From Kumtagia ephedrae (GTDB lineage: Bacteria; Pseudomonadota; Alphaproteobacteria; Rhizobiales; Rhizobiaceae): a stretch of 64,000 nucleotides of DNA. Under the pieces are notes generated by a model, which had not been told where the DNA came from, searched no databases, and saw only the letters and a list, made by a program, of their open reading frames with translations. Shown here piece by piece: positions 39,380-52,774 of this stretch. A program made the translations under genes and the position numbers. How positions within the stretch are numbered: the first letter of the stretch is position 1; every line of letters starts with the position of its first letter. The stretch spans positions 291,112 through 355,111 of the forward strand of contig NZ_PXYK01000001.1 of the NCBI RefSeq assembly GCF_003012745.1, in the 5' to 3' direction.

Positions 39380-40243
39380 ATGAAATCGGATACCGCCGAA
39401 GGACGCCCGGCGAGGGGCATCAAAGGACCGCTCGTCTATCGCCAGGCCCTGTCGACACGGCTGACGCACTGGGCCTGGGCGATCAGCCTGTTCTTCCTGC
39501 TGCTATCGGGCCTGCAGATCTTCAACGCCCATCCGGTACTCTATGTCGGCGATCAGTCGGGCTTCGCCTTCGACAACCGGGTTCTGGCGATCCTCGACGA
39601 GGACACCGGCGCCGGCCGGCGCGGCGTGACCGAAATTCTTGGCGCGCGATTCGACACCACCGGCCTGCTCGGGCTTTCGCAACGCGACGGACGCGACGCC
39701 GCACGCGCCTTCCCGGCCTGGGCGACCATCCCGTCCGGGCAGGATCTGGCGACCGGACGCGTGGTGCATTTCTTCTTCGCGTGGGTTCTCGTCGCCAGCT
39801 TGCTCCTGTGGCTGATCGGCAGCCTGCTCAACGGCCATCTCGTCCGCGACCTGCTGCCGCGTCGGGCCGATCTGGCGGGGCTTCCGCGCGATGTCGCGAA
39901 CCATATCCGTCTGCGCTTCCACCACGGCCGCGCCTACAACCCGCTGCAAAAGCTCGCCTATGCCGGCGTTCTGCTCGTGCTGCTGCCGCTGATGATCGCC
40001 ACCGGGCTCGCCATGTCGCCATCCGCCAACGCGCTGATGCCGTGGCTGCCAGACCTGCTCGGCGGCAGGCAGACGGCCCGCACCATCCATTTCCTGGCGA
40101 TGGTGCTGCTGGTCGGCTTCTTCATGATCCACATGGCCATGATTCTGGCCGCCGGCCCCCTCAACGAGCTGCGCTCGATCGTCACCGGCTGGTACCGTGC
40201 CGATCCACCTGCCCGGACCGCATCGCCGACAGAGCCGAGGTGA
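39380..40243 (+). CDS. Cytochrome b561-like membrane protein
   Basis: A 287-residue di-haem-type cytochrome b with four main helices (YRQALSTRLTHWAWAISLFF; VHFFFAWVLVASLLLWLIGS; QKLAYAGVLLVLLPLMIATG; TIHFLAMVLLVGFFMIHMAM). His residues at THWAW, VVHFF, IHFL and IHMAM are placed to bind two haems. This is the usual partner of a periplasmic molybdopterin oxidoreductase, which begins 5 bp downstream. A hydrophilic insert between helices 1 and 2 (ILDEDTGAGRRGVTEIL) lengthens the periplasmic face. The start at 39380 (MKSDTAEGRPARG) is chosen; an open frame from 39269 adds residues unlike the family. Confidence 0.88.
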   Translation: MKSDTAEGRPARGIKGPLVYRQALSTRLTHWAWAISLFFLLLSGLQIFNAHPVLYVGDQSGFAFDNRVLAILDEDTGAGRRGVTEILGARFDTTGLLGLSQRDGRDAARAFPAWATIPSGQDLATGRVVHFFFAWVLVASLLLWLIGSLLNGHLVRDLLPRRADLAGLPRDVANHIRLRFHHGRAYNPLQKLAYAGVLLVLLPLMIATGLAMSPSANALMPWLPDLLGGRQTARTIHFLAMVLLVGFFMIHMAMILAAGPLNELRSIVTGWYRADPPARTASPTEPR

Positions 40244-40248
40244 CGACG

Positions 40249-41031
40249 ATGACGCGCTTCAGCATCGGCCGGCGAAAATTCCTGACCGGTTCCGGCCTTG
40301 CCGCGTCGAGCCTGCTGCTTCCGGGCTGCGACGTATTCGACGCGCCCGATAGCCGACTCCGCGAAGTGATGGCGGGCGCCAACGCCCTCACCTACCGCGT
40401 CCAAAGGCTGCTCGGCGGCGGCCGCACGCTGGCGCAGGAGTTTTCCGAGGCCGACATCCGCCAGCCGCAGAAGCCGAACGGCGTGAGCGCGCCCGACGAT
40501 GCCGTCTACAAGGAGCTGCTGTCGCGCGACTTCGCCGACTGGCGGCTCGACATCGCCGGCGCGGTCGAAAAGCCGCTGTCGCTGACGCGCGAACAGTTGC
40601 TGGCCATGCCGTCGCGCACGCAGATCACCCGGCACGACTGCGTCGAGGGCTGGAGCTGCATCGCCAAATGGACGGGCGTGCCGCTGTCGCTCGTGCTCGA
40701 CGAGGCGCGGGTGCGGCCGACGGCGCGCTTCGCCGTGTTTTACTGCCTGGACACGATCGAGCGCGGCCTGTCGGGCGAGATCAGATATTACGGCTCGATC
40801 GACCTCGTCGACGCCTACCACCCGCAGACCATCCTCGCCTACGGGCTGAACGGCCGGCCGTTGCCGGTGGAGAACGGCGCGCCCCTGCGCGTGCGGGTCG
40901 AGCGCCAGCTCGGCTACAAGATGCCGAAATACATCCATCGCATCGAGCTGGTCGACAGCTTCGCCGCGATCGGTTTCGGCAAGGGCGGCTATTGGGAGGA
41001 CCGCGGCTACGACTGGTTCGGCGGCATCTGA
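40249..41031 (+). CDS. Tat-exported molybdopterin-dependent oxidoreductase (sulfite-oxidase fold)
   Basis: A 260-residue sulfite-oxidase-family protein. The N-terminus has a twin-arginine signal (IGRRKFLTGSGLAASSLLLP) followed by a Cys in LLPGC, so a lipoprotein form is possible. The molybdenum-ligating Cys is in HDCVEGWSCIAKW and GLNGRPLPVENGAPLRVRVE and LGYKMPKYIHRIELV follow, as in MsrP (YedY)-type enzymes. It forms a pair with the cytochrome b gene 5 bp upstream, analogous to MsrPQ, in which electrons pass from a membrane cytochrome to a periplasmic reductase. Substrate is not readable: a methionine sulfoxide reductase-like role is one possibility. Confidence 0.85.
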   Translation: MTRFSIGRRKFLTGSGLAASSLLLPGCDVFDAPDSRLREVMAGANALTYRVQRLLGGGRTLAQEFSEADIRQPQKPNGVSAPDDAVYKELLSRDFADWRLDIAGAVEKPLSLTREQLLAMPSRTQITRHDCVEGWSCIAKWTGVPLSLVLDEARVRPTARFAVFYCLDTIERGLSGEIRYYGSIDLVDAYHPQTILAYGLNGRPLPVENGAPLRVRVERQLGYKMPKYIHRIELVDSFAAIGFGKGGYWEDRGYDWFGGI

Positions 41032-41174
41032 GACACTTTTTCGGGCCTGTTTACAGCAGGTTACGCGAAATTCCCGATCAAGCGGTTGTGCATGCCGGCA
41101 TGGTCCGACATGTTTGAAGCACACCGTCGTCGCTTCGCACGACACTCCCCACGATCAGCAAGGAGGTGCACCGG

Positions 41175-41564
41175 GTGCCGGACAGCACGAGCATTTTCGA
41201 CGAAACTCCCGACTTCGACACCATTGGCGGGCGGCTCTCGCGGGCCCGCGAAACGACCGGCCTCAGCGTCAAGGAACTGGCCTGGCGGCTCGGCGTGAAG
41301 ATGGCCACCGTGAAAGCCTGGGAGAGCGACCGCTCGCAACCCGACGCCAGGCGGCTGACCATGCTCTCCGGCCTGCTCAACGTAAGCCTGTCATGGGTAC
41401 TGCACGGCATCGGAACCTCGCCCGACGAACCCGATCCCTCCGAACTCGCCGTTGCCGTGAGCGCGCAACTCGACCGACTGAAGCTGCTGCATGTGGAAAC
41501 CGGACACCTGATCACGCGGCTCGAAGGCGACCTCGCCCGGTTGCGGCAACCCGCATTCGACTGA
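41175..41564 (+). CDS. XRE-family helix-turn-helix regulator
   Basis: A 129-residue DNA-binding protein. The HTH_XRE domain spans about residues 17-72: IGGRLSRARETTGLSVKELA, then WRLGVKMATVKAWESDRSQP and LTMLSGLLNVSLSWVLHG. The C-terminal helix (LAVAVSAQLDRLKLLHVETG) likely mediates dimerisation. The GTG at 41175 is preferred: AGGAGG lies 8 bases upstream, while another GTG overlaps the Shine-Dalgarno. Its target is unknown; it sits between the Mo-oxidoreductase gene and the glycine riboswitch. Confidence 0.88.
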   Translation: MPDSTSIFDETPDFDTIGGRLSRARETTGLSVKELAWRLGVKMATVKAWESDRSQPDARRLTMLSGLLNVSLSWVLHGIGTSPDEPDPSELAVAVSAQLDRLKLLHVETGHLITRLEGDLARLRQPAFD

Positions 41565-41726
41565 TCCATTCGGACGGCGGCGTCGGCCTTCCGGGCCTCG
41601 CCGTCATCCCGAGGGCGACATCCGCGTTCCCATCGCGACATATTGCAGTGCAATAGCGACGTGACAAAAGCGCTGGGCTGGGCTACACACGAGTCGTCCG
41701 AGGTTCCGAAAGGAGCTTCACCGGTT

Positions 41727-41905
41727 TGCGGGAGAGAGCAGCGACGCTGCCGCCGAAGGGGAAATCCGCCCGAAATCTCTCAGGCAAAAGAACCGCCGCC
41801 GGGTAGACACTCTGGAAAGTCGGGGCCGAAAACCCCGCGCCGAAGGTGTAAGCGTCGCCGACAGAGTTCCGGCTGCGCGAGTCTCTCAGGCTTCAGACAG
41901 AGGGG
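41727..41905 (+). promoter_or_regulatory. Tandem glycine riboswitch
   Basis: Two glycine aptamers in series directly before gcvT. Aptamer 1 (about 41727-41820) has GCGGGAGAGA, CGCCGAAGGGG, ATCTCTCAGGCAAAAGAACC and AGACACTCTGGAAAG. Aptamer 2 (about 41821-41905) has CGCCGAAGGTGTAAGCG, GTCTCTCAGGCTTC and AGACAGAGGGG. The paired CTCTCAGG and CCGAAGG cores are diagnostic. High glycine should turn on gcvTHP expression, using glycine for one-carbon units. No strong terminator follows aptamer 2, which suggests control of translation or Rho-dependent termination. Confidence 0.95.
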
Positions 41906-41953
41906 CACGATAGGACCGTTTCGACGGTCGGACGCGTGCGCTCTGGAGAAGCA

Positions 41954-43054
41954 ATGACTGACGTCGGCCAGAAGAAACTTCCGCTCGAAGACCTCCATCA
42001 GGCAGCCGGCGCGCGCTTCGGCGCCTTTGCCGGCTGGTCGATGCCGCTGACCTATCCGCCCGGCGTGATGAAGGAGCATCTTCACACGCGCGAACATGCC
42101 GGGCTGTTCGACATCTCGCACATGAAGCTGATCGCGGTCTCCGGCCCCGGCGCGGCGACCCTGCTGTCGAAGGCCTGCCCCCTCGACGCGGAGGCGCTGA
42201 GCGAGGGGCAGTCGAAATACACCTTCCTGCTCACCGAGACCGCCGGCATCATCGACGACCTGATCGTCACCCGGCTCGGCCCCACCCGCTTCATGGTCGT
42301 CGCCAATGCCGGCAATGCGGAGAAGGACGGCGCGCATCTCGAGGCGCTCGCCGCCGGGCTCGACTGCACGGTGGAACCGCTGGAGCGCGTCTTCCTGGCG
42401 ATCCAGGGACCGGAGGCCGAGGCCGCTTTGACCGGGGCCGGCATCGATACCGGCTTGCTCACCTTCATGACCGGCCGCGAGCCGAAGCCGGGCTGGTTCA
42501 TGAGCCGGTCGGGTTATACGGGCGAGGACGGGTTCGAGATCGGCCTGGCCGAGGCCGACGCGCGGGCGCTGGCCGCAAAGTTGCTCGCCGACGGACGCGT
42601 CATGTGGATCGGCCTCGCCGCCCGCGACAGCCTGCGGCTCGAGGCCGGGCTCTGCCTGCACGGCCAGGACATTTCCGAAGACACCGATCCGGTGGCGGCC
42701 GGGCTGCTGTGGGCGATCCCCAAGCCGCTGCGCACGCAGGGCACCTTCGTCGGCGCCGACGCGCTGCACAAGACGATCGCGCTGGGCGCGGCGGAAAAGC
42801 GCGTCGGCCTGAAGCCGGACGGCCGCCAGCCGGTGCGCGCCGGCGCCGAACTGACCGACGAGACCGGCCAGGCGGTCGGCCGCGTCACCTCCGGCGGCTT
42901 CGGCCCGTCGGCCGGCCATCCCGTCGCCATCGGCTACGTGGCGGCGCCGCTTGCCGCGCCGGGCACGCGCGTCTTCGCCGAGGTGCGCGGCACCAAGATC
43001 CCCGTCGACGTCCATCCCCTTCCCTTCACGCCCCATCGTTACCGCAAAGGATGA
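41954..43054 (+). CDS. gcvT: Aminomethyltransferase, T-protein of the glycine cleavage system
   Basis: A 366-residue tetrahydrofolate-dependent enzyme that releases ammonia from the H-protein-bound aminomethyl group and forms 5,10-methylene-THF. Motifs: [94 protein letters not shown] and [20 protein letters not shown]. The ATG at 41954 gives [11 protein letters not shown]. First gene of gcvT-gcvH-gcvP, controlled by the tandem glycine riboswitch. gcvH starts 4 bp after its stop. Confidence 0.97.
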   Translation: MTDVGQKKLPLEDLHQAAGARFGAFAGWSMPLTYPPGVMKEHLHTREHAGLFDISHMKLIAVSGPGAATLLSKACPLDAEALSEGQSKYTFLLTETAGIIDDLIVTRLGPTRFMVVANAGNAEKDGAHLEALAAGLDCTVEPLERVFLAIQGPEAEAALTGAGIDTGLLTFMTGREPKPGWFMSRSGYTGEDGFEIGLAEADARALAAKLLADGRVMWIGLAARDSLRLEAGLCLHGQDISEDTDPVAAGLLWAIPKPLRTQGTFVGADALHKTIALGAAEKRVGLKPDGRQPVRAGAELTDETGQAVGRVTSGGFGPSAGHPVAIGYVAAPLAAPGTRVFAEVRGTKIPVDVHPLPFTPHRYRKG

Positions 43055-43058
43055 GCCC

Positions 43059-43427
43059 ATGCCGCAGATCTACTACACGGAAGACCACGAATGGATCCGC
43101 GTCGAGGGCGACACGGCGACCGTCGGCATCACCGACTACGCGCAGGAACAGCTCGGCGACCTGGTCTTCGTCGAGCTGCCGGAAGTCGGCCGCGCCTTGA
43201 AGAAGGGCGACACGGCGGTGGTGGTCGAATCGGTCAAGGCAGCGTCCGACGTCTACGCGCCGGCCGACGGCGAGATTCTGGAGGCCAATGCATCGCTCTC
43301 GTCCGAGCCGGCGCTGGTCAACTCCTCGGCCACGGGCGATGGCTGGCTGTGGAAGATGAAGCTTTCCGACAAGAGCCAGCTGGACGGCCTGATGGACCTT
43401 GCCGCCTACGAAAAACACACCGGCTGA
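43059..43427 (+). CDS. gcvH: Glycine cleavage system H protein
   Basis: A 122-residue lipoyl carrier that shuttles the aminomethyl group among P, T and L proteins. The lipoylated lysine sits in [20 protein letters not shown] (Lys64). Other family marks are [38 protein letters not shown] and [20 protein letters not shown]. The length is standard. It lies 4 bp after gcvT and 16 bp before gcvP. Confidence 0.98.
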   Translation: MPQIYYTEDHEWIRVEGDTATVGITDYAQEQLGDLVFVELPEVGRALKKGDTAVVVESVKAASDVYAPADGEILEANASLSSEPALVNSSATGDGWLWKMKLSDKSQLDGLMDLAAYEKHTG

Positions 43428-43443
43428 ACGCAGGATGGCCGCC

Positions 43444-46254
<2,811 letters not shown>

Positions 46255-46340
46255 CAGCGGAGCAGAGCGGGGGTAAATTTAACGCCCGCCGGCAGGTCGA
46301 AAATTCGCCCCGCGAGATCGATGCTCAAGGCGGAACCGCA

Positions 46341-46418
46341 GGGGACAGTTTACTTTCTTTCGGCAGAAAGCCGCAGCGGTTCGGAAGTCGCGCGGGCCGA
46401 AAAAAGTAAACTGTCCCC
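46341..46418. repeat. 16-bp perfect inverted repeat (REP-like unit)
   Basis: GGGGACAGTTTACTTT at 46341-46356 pairs with AAAGTAAACTGTCCCC at 46403-46418, with 46 bases between. The GGGGACAGTTTAC arm is a motif I know from dispersed intergenic palindromes associated with REP-type Y1 transposases (TnpA-REP/RAYT) in proteobacteria. No transposase is in the window, so this would be a non-autonomous copy. Confidence 0.7.
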
Positions 46419-46594
46419 GGCACTTACCCGGAACTTGCCCGGCTCGCGCCAAGCTGAAGAAACAACGGGCGTCGCTCAGGGGCAAAATTTTATCCCCTCC
46501 GTTTCAACTTCGCGCATACTTGGTCGTGAAAGCCGCTCCCTGCGGGAATCTGGTGCGCACCGGGTATCAGGAGGGAGCGTCGGCGCCGGGTCGG

Positions 46595-46775
46595 TCGCGC
46601 AATCGGTAGCGCGGCTGGCGTGAGCTGGAGACCCGGGCCCCAGCCGCGAAGGTCGCGCGAATGCGGGTTAGCGGACGGGCAAGAACGCCGGCGGGGCGCG
46701 GGTCACCGCGCCACGTACTTTACTTAGAGAGGCTCGGCCCCGCGCCCCGCTTCCCGCACTTTTCTCTCAATGGCC
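46595..46775 (+). other. GC-rich structured segment, possible non-coding RNA
   Basis: Several hairpins follow one another: CGCGC / GCGCG near 46598-46615, GGCTGG / CCAGCC around 46612-46648, and a 12-bp perfect pair GCGGGGCGCGGG (46691-46702) with CCCGCGCCCCGC (46739-46750), followed by CACTTTTCTCTC. No coding frame is protein-like. It does not match RNase P, SRP, tmRNA or 6S RNA motifs that I can recall. It could be the folded 3' end of a transcript or an unannotated sRNA. Confidence 0.3.
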
Positions 46776-47068
46776 AGACTGCGATGCAGGGCGTGGCGAG
46801 GATGAAGCTTGGCTGCAGGAGACAGTCTTGAAACCTGTTCGATGGCATGCGTCGGAAAATAGCTTCTGCCCCGCGGGACTTGCCGTTGCCGTCCTGTCGG
46901 TGCTTATAGAGCGCCGCACACCGGCCGCCGTGGCGTCAACCGTCGAGTAACCATGACGGCGCCACAATCGACACGCACAGCAACGCGAACGAATCGCGAA
47001 CCAGTGTCGCGGCGCCGGTTTTTCGTGCAAGGATCGGACTGGGCTCGAATCACTTGACCGACAATCTG

Positions 47069-49117
<2,049 letters not shown>

Positions 49118-49231
49118 GATGCCCCGCTTGCGGCGCACCCATCGAGGCTCGCCGCAAACGGCTTTCCTCACCTCAAGTCGAATTTGCGGGCAAACTGGAG
49201 CGGCGAGCCTCGAAGGACGCACCAAAACACC

Positions 49232-50137
49232 ATGATCGTCCGTCCCAGGCCCAACATCTTCCAGCTGTTCTTCGTCATGCGCGGCTCGATCGTTCCGCGC
49301 ATCCTGCCGCACATGCTCGGTTTCGCCGCCTATGCCGCGCTGGTGGTCGCCGTCGTGCGCCATTTCGCCTTCGACATGAGCGATTTCAGCATCGCGCCGT
49401 TCGGGCTGATCGCCATCACGCTGTCGATCTATCTCGGCTTCCGCAACAACGCCGCCTATGACCGCTGGTGGGAGGCGCGAAAACTGTGGGGCCAGCTGGT
49501 CTTCGACATCCGTAACCTGGCCCGTGCGGCCACCGCGCTGATCGAGGAGCGCGACCGGCATCGCGCGCTGCTGATGAACGCGCTCGCTTTCTGCCATCTC
49601 CTGCGCGGGCAATTGCGCCGGGTCGATGCGACGGCCGAGGCCAAAACCTTCATCGGCGCCGAGGCCGACGGCCTTGCCGGCCACGCCAACCGTCCGGACG
49701 AGATGGTGCGGCGGATGGGCAGGCAGGTGGGCGCGGCGCGCAAGGCCGGCGAGATCGACGCGATCGGCTACCGCATCCTCGACGAAAGGCTCGCCTCGCT
49801 CGCCGCCCTGCAGGCCGGCTGCGAACGCATCGCCGGCACGCCGCTGCCCTTCGCCTATACGCTGCTCTTGCAGCGCACGGCGCATATCGTCTGCCTGCTG
49901 CTGCCCTTCGGCCTCGTCGCTTCCACCGGCTGGGCGACGCCGCTGTTCACCGCGCTGATCGCCTACACCTTCTTCGGCCTCGACGCCCTGTCGGAGGAGC
50001 TGGAAGACCCGTTCGGCACCGAAGCCAACGACCTCGCGCTGGACGGGCTCTGCCGCGTCTGCGAGATCTCGGTCCTGGAAGCGCTGGGCGAGCCGGCGCC
50101 GCCGATGCTGCCGGCGAAGGATTTCTTCCTTTCGTAG
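49232..50137 (+). CDS. Bestrophin-like (UPF0187) membrane protein
   Basis: A 301-residue bacterial bestrophin homologue, a pentameric ion channel family (Klebsiella KpBest is a cation channel). Family marks: MIVRPRPNIFQLFFVMRGSI, SIYLGFRNNAAYDRWWEARK (the hallmark FRNxxxYDRWWEAR), LVFDIRNLAR, and the C-terminal FFGLDALSEELEDPFGTEAN (acidic regulatory belt motif DPFG). Four hydrophobic regions are present. Stands between parE and the CRISPR region. After its stop, sequence character changes (see 50138). Confidence 0.92.
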   Translation: MIVRPRPNIFQLFFVMRGSIVPRILPHMLGFAAYAALVVAVVRHFAFDMSDFSIAPFGLIAITLSIYLGFRNNAAYDRWWEARKLWGQLVFDIRNLARAATALIEERDRHRALLMNALAFCHLLRGQLRRVDATAEAKTFIGAEADGLAGHANRPDEMVRRMGRQVGAARKAGEIDAIGYRILDERLASLAALQAGCERIAGTPLPFAYTLLLQRTAHIVCLLLPFGLVASTGWATPLFTALIAYTFFGLDALSEELEDPFGTEANDLALDGLCRVCEISVLEALGEPAPPMLPAKDFFLS

Positions 50138-50305
50138 CGTGGGCCAAGCCACGACTTCCCGGCTGCCGAGCCGGCGCGACGTTGGCGCGCGGAGCTTGGG
50201 ATAAAGGCCGATGAACTTATCGCGGATTCGAATGCTTTGTCCGAACGTTGGTGCGAGCTGCAAGCAAGGGCGTACGAGCATTTCGAGAATGCGCAACGAG
50301 AATAG
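50138..50305 (+). pseudogene. Gene remnant upstream of cas3
   Basis: The frame directly after the bestrophin stop has no start codon of its own but reads as protein: EPARRWRAELGIKADELIAD followed by SNALSERWCELQARAYEHFE and NAQRE, then TAG. Codons such as ATA, CTT, TTG and AAT are more frequent than in the neighbours. It looks like the C-terminal part of a lost gene at the left edge of the CRISPR island. Family not recognised. Confidence 0.35.
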
Positions 50306-50413
50306 CCTTGTCTATATAGCGGATCCGGGTTCAGCTGCCTCACGGAGCAGTCCTCTGGAACCATGCGTCGATGTTCATGATCGCTTCCCGGCATACATTC
50401 CCGTACCGAACAA

Positions 50414-52693
50414 ATGACCTTCTATGCTCACTCAGGAACACCTGGCGACAAAAGCGACTGGCAGCCTCTGCCGGAGCATCTGAAGGGAGTCGCCGAGCTG
50501 GCGGCCGCCAATGCAAGACCATTCGGCATGGAGAAGGCGGTCCGCGTCCTCGGCCTGTTCCATGACCTCGGCAAATACGACCCGCAATTCCAGCGGCGGC
50601 TTGAAGGAGCGGACATCCGCGTCGACCATTCGACCGCCGGCGCCGCGAAGCTGCTGGAACTGGCCAAGGGCCAGGACCGGGGCACGGCCGAGCTGCTCGC
50701 CTACGCGGTGCTCGGCCATCATGCCGGGCTGCCGGACAAGCACAACGAATTCGGCCACTGCTTCAAGCGGCGCGTGCGGGAATACCGGGACCGGCTCGAC
50801 CCGGCGTGGAAAACGCAACTCGGCTTCGGCCTGTCCGGGCTGATGCCGGCGTTCGTCTCGGCGAGGGTGGCGAAAGCGACCGCCGCTTTCGATCTTTCCG
50901 TGCTGACGCGGTTCCTGTTCTCCTGCCTGGTCGATGCCGATTTCAAGGACACCGAAAAATTCTACGCCGAGCGCGAGAACCGCCAGGTCGACCGGGATTG
51001 GCCCGCGCTCGACAGGTCGCTGCCGGACTTCATCGCCCGCTTCGATGCCCACATGGCCGCCATGCCGGCGGACGGCACGGTCAATCGGCTGCGCCGCGAC
51101 ATTCTCGCCCATGTGCGCGGCAGGGCGAGGATGGCGCCCGGCTTGTTCACGCTCACCGTGCCGACCGGCGGCGGCAAGACGCTGGCCTCGCTCGGCTTCG
51201 CGCTCGACCACGCCGGGGCGCACGGCCACCGGCGGATCATATATGCGATCCCGTTCACATCGATCGTCGACCAGACGGCGGACATTTTTCGCAAGGTGCT
51301 GGGTGGCGAGCACATCCTCGAGCACCATTCCGCGATCGACGACGAGGAGGACCGGCCCAGGCGGAAGGGCGAACGGCCGCCCACCAGCCGCGACCGGCTG
51401 AAGCTCGCCATGCAGGACTGGGCTGCGCCGGTCGTCGTCACCACCAATGTGCAACTGTTCGAGAGCCTGTTCGCGGCGCGAACATCGCGCGCCCGCAAGC
51501 TGCACAACATTGCCGGCTCGATCATCATTTTGGACGAGGCGCAGACCATGCCCCGCCATTTGCTGAAGCCCTGCATGCGTATGCTGGACACCATGGCGCG
51601 GCTGTTCGGCTGCACCATCGTCCTGTGCACGGCGACGCAGCCTGCGCTGGGCAGGGAAAGGCCGGATGGCCGCCCGGGCTTTCCCGACGGGCTGGATCTG
51701 GCAGGCCGCGAGTTGGCGCCCGACCCGGAGGAGCTTTCCCGCAAGCTGCGCCGGACCAGGATCGAACGCGTCGGCGACATGGACAACATGGCATTGGTCG
51801 AGGCGCTGCGCAGCCAAGACCAGGCGCTGGTGATCGTCAACAGCCGCAAGCACGCGCTGGAACTCTACCAGGAGGCGAAGCAGGCGGGTCTCGACGGGCT
51901 GGTGCACCTGACGACGCGACAATGCGCGGCGCACCGGCGGCAGATTCTCGCCGATGTGCGCACCCGGCTCGACCCGAAGGCGAAACACCCTTGCCGGGTG
52001 ATCGCCACCAGCCTGATCGAGGCGGGCGTCGACGTGGATTTTCCCAGGGTGTGGCGGGCTCAGGCGGGCTGGGACCAGGTGATGCAGGCAGCCGGGCGCT
52101 GCAACCGCGAAGGGCGAAGGGAGCGCGACGAGAGCGTCGTCAGCGTGTTCGCGCCGGTCGGATACGACCCCCCGCCGGAAATCAAGGCACTGGTCAAGGA
52201 TACCGTCCGTGCCCTGGATCGCCATTCCGGCGATGCTCAGTCGCTCGAAGCCATTCGCAGCTTCTTCGAAGAGGTTTACTGGCGGCTGGGGGACATGGGA
52301 CTGGACAGCAAGTACATCTTTGACGATTTCATCCTCAGCCTCGATGGCAGCAGCTTCGCCTTTCGTGCCGCCGCCGAAAAATTCCGCATGATCGAAAGCA
52401 AGATGGAGCCGGTGATCGTCGCGATCGACGACACGTCGAGGGATGCGGTGAAAAAACTGGCGATCGAGAAGATTTCATCTGGAAATCTGGCGCGAGAATT
52501 GCAATCATACATTGTGCAGACTCCGCCGAGAGCACGAGAAATGCTCATCAGGAACGGACATGTACTTTTCGAGCAACCTGGCCTGCGGGAAATGCAGTTC
52601 GCCGTACTGAAGAAGGACAGCCTGTACCGCAAAGAGGTAGGTTTGCTCTGGGATACGCCGGACTATCTGGCGGCGGAGGACATGATCATATGA
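50414..52693 (+). CDS. cas3: CRISPR-associated nuclease/helicase Cas3 (type I-C)
   Basis: A 759-residue HD-nuclease plus superfamily 2 helicase that is recruited by a target-bound Cascade and degrades DNA. HD domain (about residues 1-200): LGLFHDLGKYDPQFQ (HD pair at 50-51), VDHSTAGAAK and LGHHAGLPD. Helicase: Walker A PTGGGKT (about 250), motif II ILDEAQTMP (about 374), CTATQPALG (motif III), and motif VI VMQAAGRCNREGRR (about 560). The C-terminal domain is present and ends DYLAAEDMII. Frame intact; ATG follows CGTACCGAACAA with no strong Shine-Dalgarno. First gene of the I-C operon, 81 bp before cas5. Confidence 0.96.
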   Translation: MTFYAHSGTPGDKSDWQPLPEHLKGVAELAAANARPFGMEKAVRVLGLFHDLGKYDPQFQRRLEGADIRVDHSTAGAAKLLELAKGQDRGTAELLAYAVLGHHAGLPDKHNEFGHCFKRRVREYRDRLDPAWKTQLGFGLSGLMPAFVSARVAKATAAFDLSVLTRFLFSCLVDADFKDTEKFYAERENRQVDRDWPALDRSLPDFIARFDAHMAAMPADGTVNRLRRDILAHVRGRARMAPGLFTLTVPTGGGKTLASLGFALDHAGAHGHRRIIYAIPFTSIVDQTADIFRKVLGGEHILEHHSAIDDEEDRPRRKGERPPTSRDRLKLAMQDWAAPVVVTTNVQLFESLFAARTSRARKLHNIAGSIIILDEAQTMPRHLLKPCMRMLDTMARLFGCTIVLCTATQPALGRERPDGRPGFPDGLDLAGRELAPDPEELSRKLRRTRIERVGDMDNMALVEALRSQDQALVIVNSRKHALELYQEAKQAGLDGLVHLTTRQCAAHRRQILADVRTRLDPKAKHPCRVIATSLIEAGVDVDFPRVWRAQAGWDQVMQAAGRCNREGRRERDESVVSVFAPVGYDPPPEIKALVKDTVRALDRHSGDAQSLEAIRSFFEEVYWRLGDMGLDSKYIFDDFILSLDGSSFAFRAAAEKFRMIESKMEPVIVAIDDTSRDAVKKLAIEKISSGNLARELQSYIVQTPPRAREMLIRNGHVLFEQPGLREMQFAVLKKDSLYRKEVGLLWDTPDYLAAEDMII

Positions 52694-52774
52694 CGGCTTG
52701 AGGCGGAGCCCGCTTCGAGCGAGAAACGTGTCGGCGGGTACGGGCGTATTCGACGGCATGGGGGTGGGGAAAAG

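Larger units (their letters stand above)
46255..47068. other. Gene-free region between gcvP and parE
   Basis: 814 bp without a convincing gene. It contains a long-armed palindrome (46341-46418), a related AT-rich palindrome near 46480-46500 (GGGGCAAAATTTTATCCCC), a structured GC-rich segment (46595-46775) and presumably the parE promoter. The parts are listed separately. Confidence 0.5.

Noticed and set aside
46595..46775. SRP, RNase P, tmRNA or 6S RNA gene.
   Set aside because: None of the signature motifs for these RNAs is present; kept only as an unassigned structured segment.
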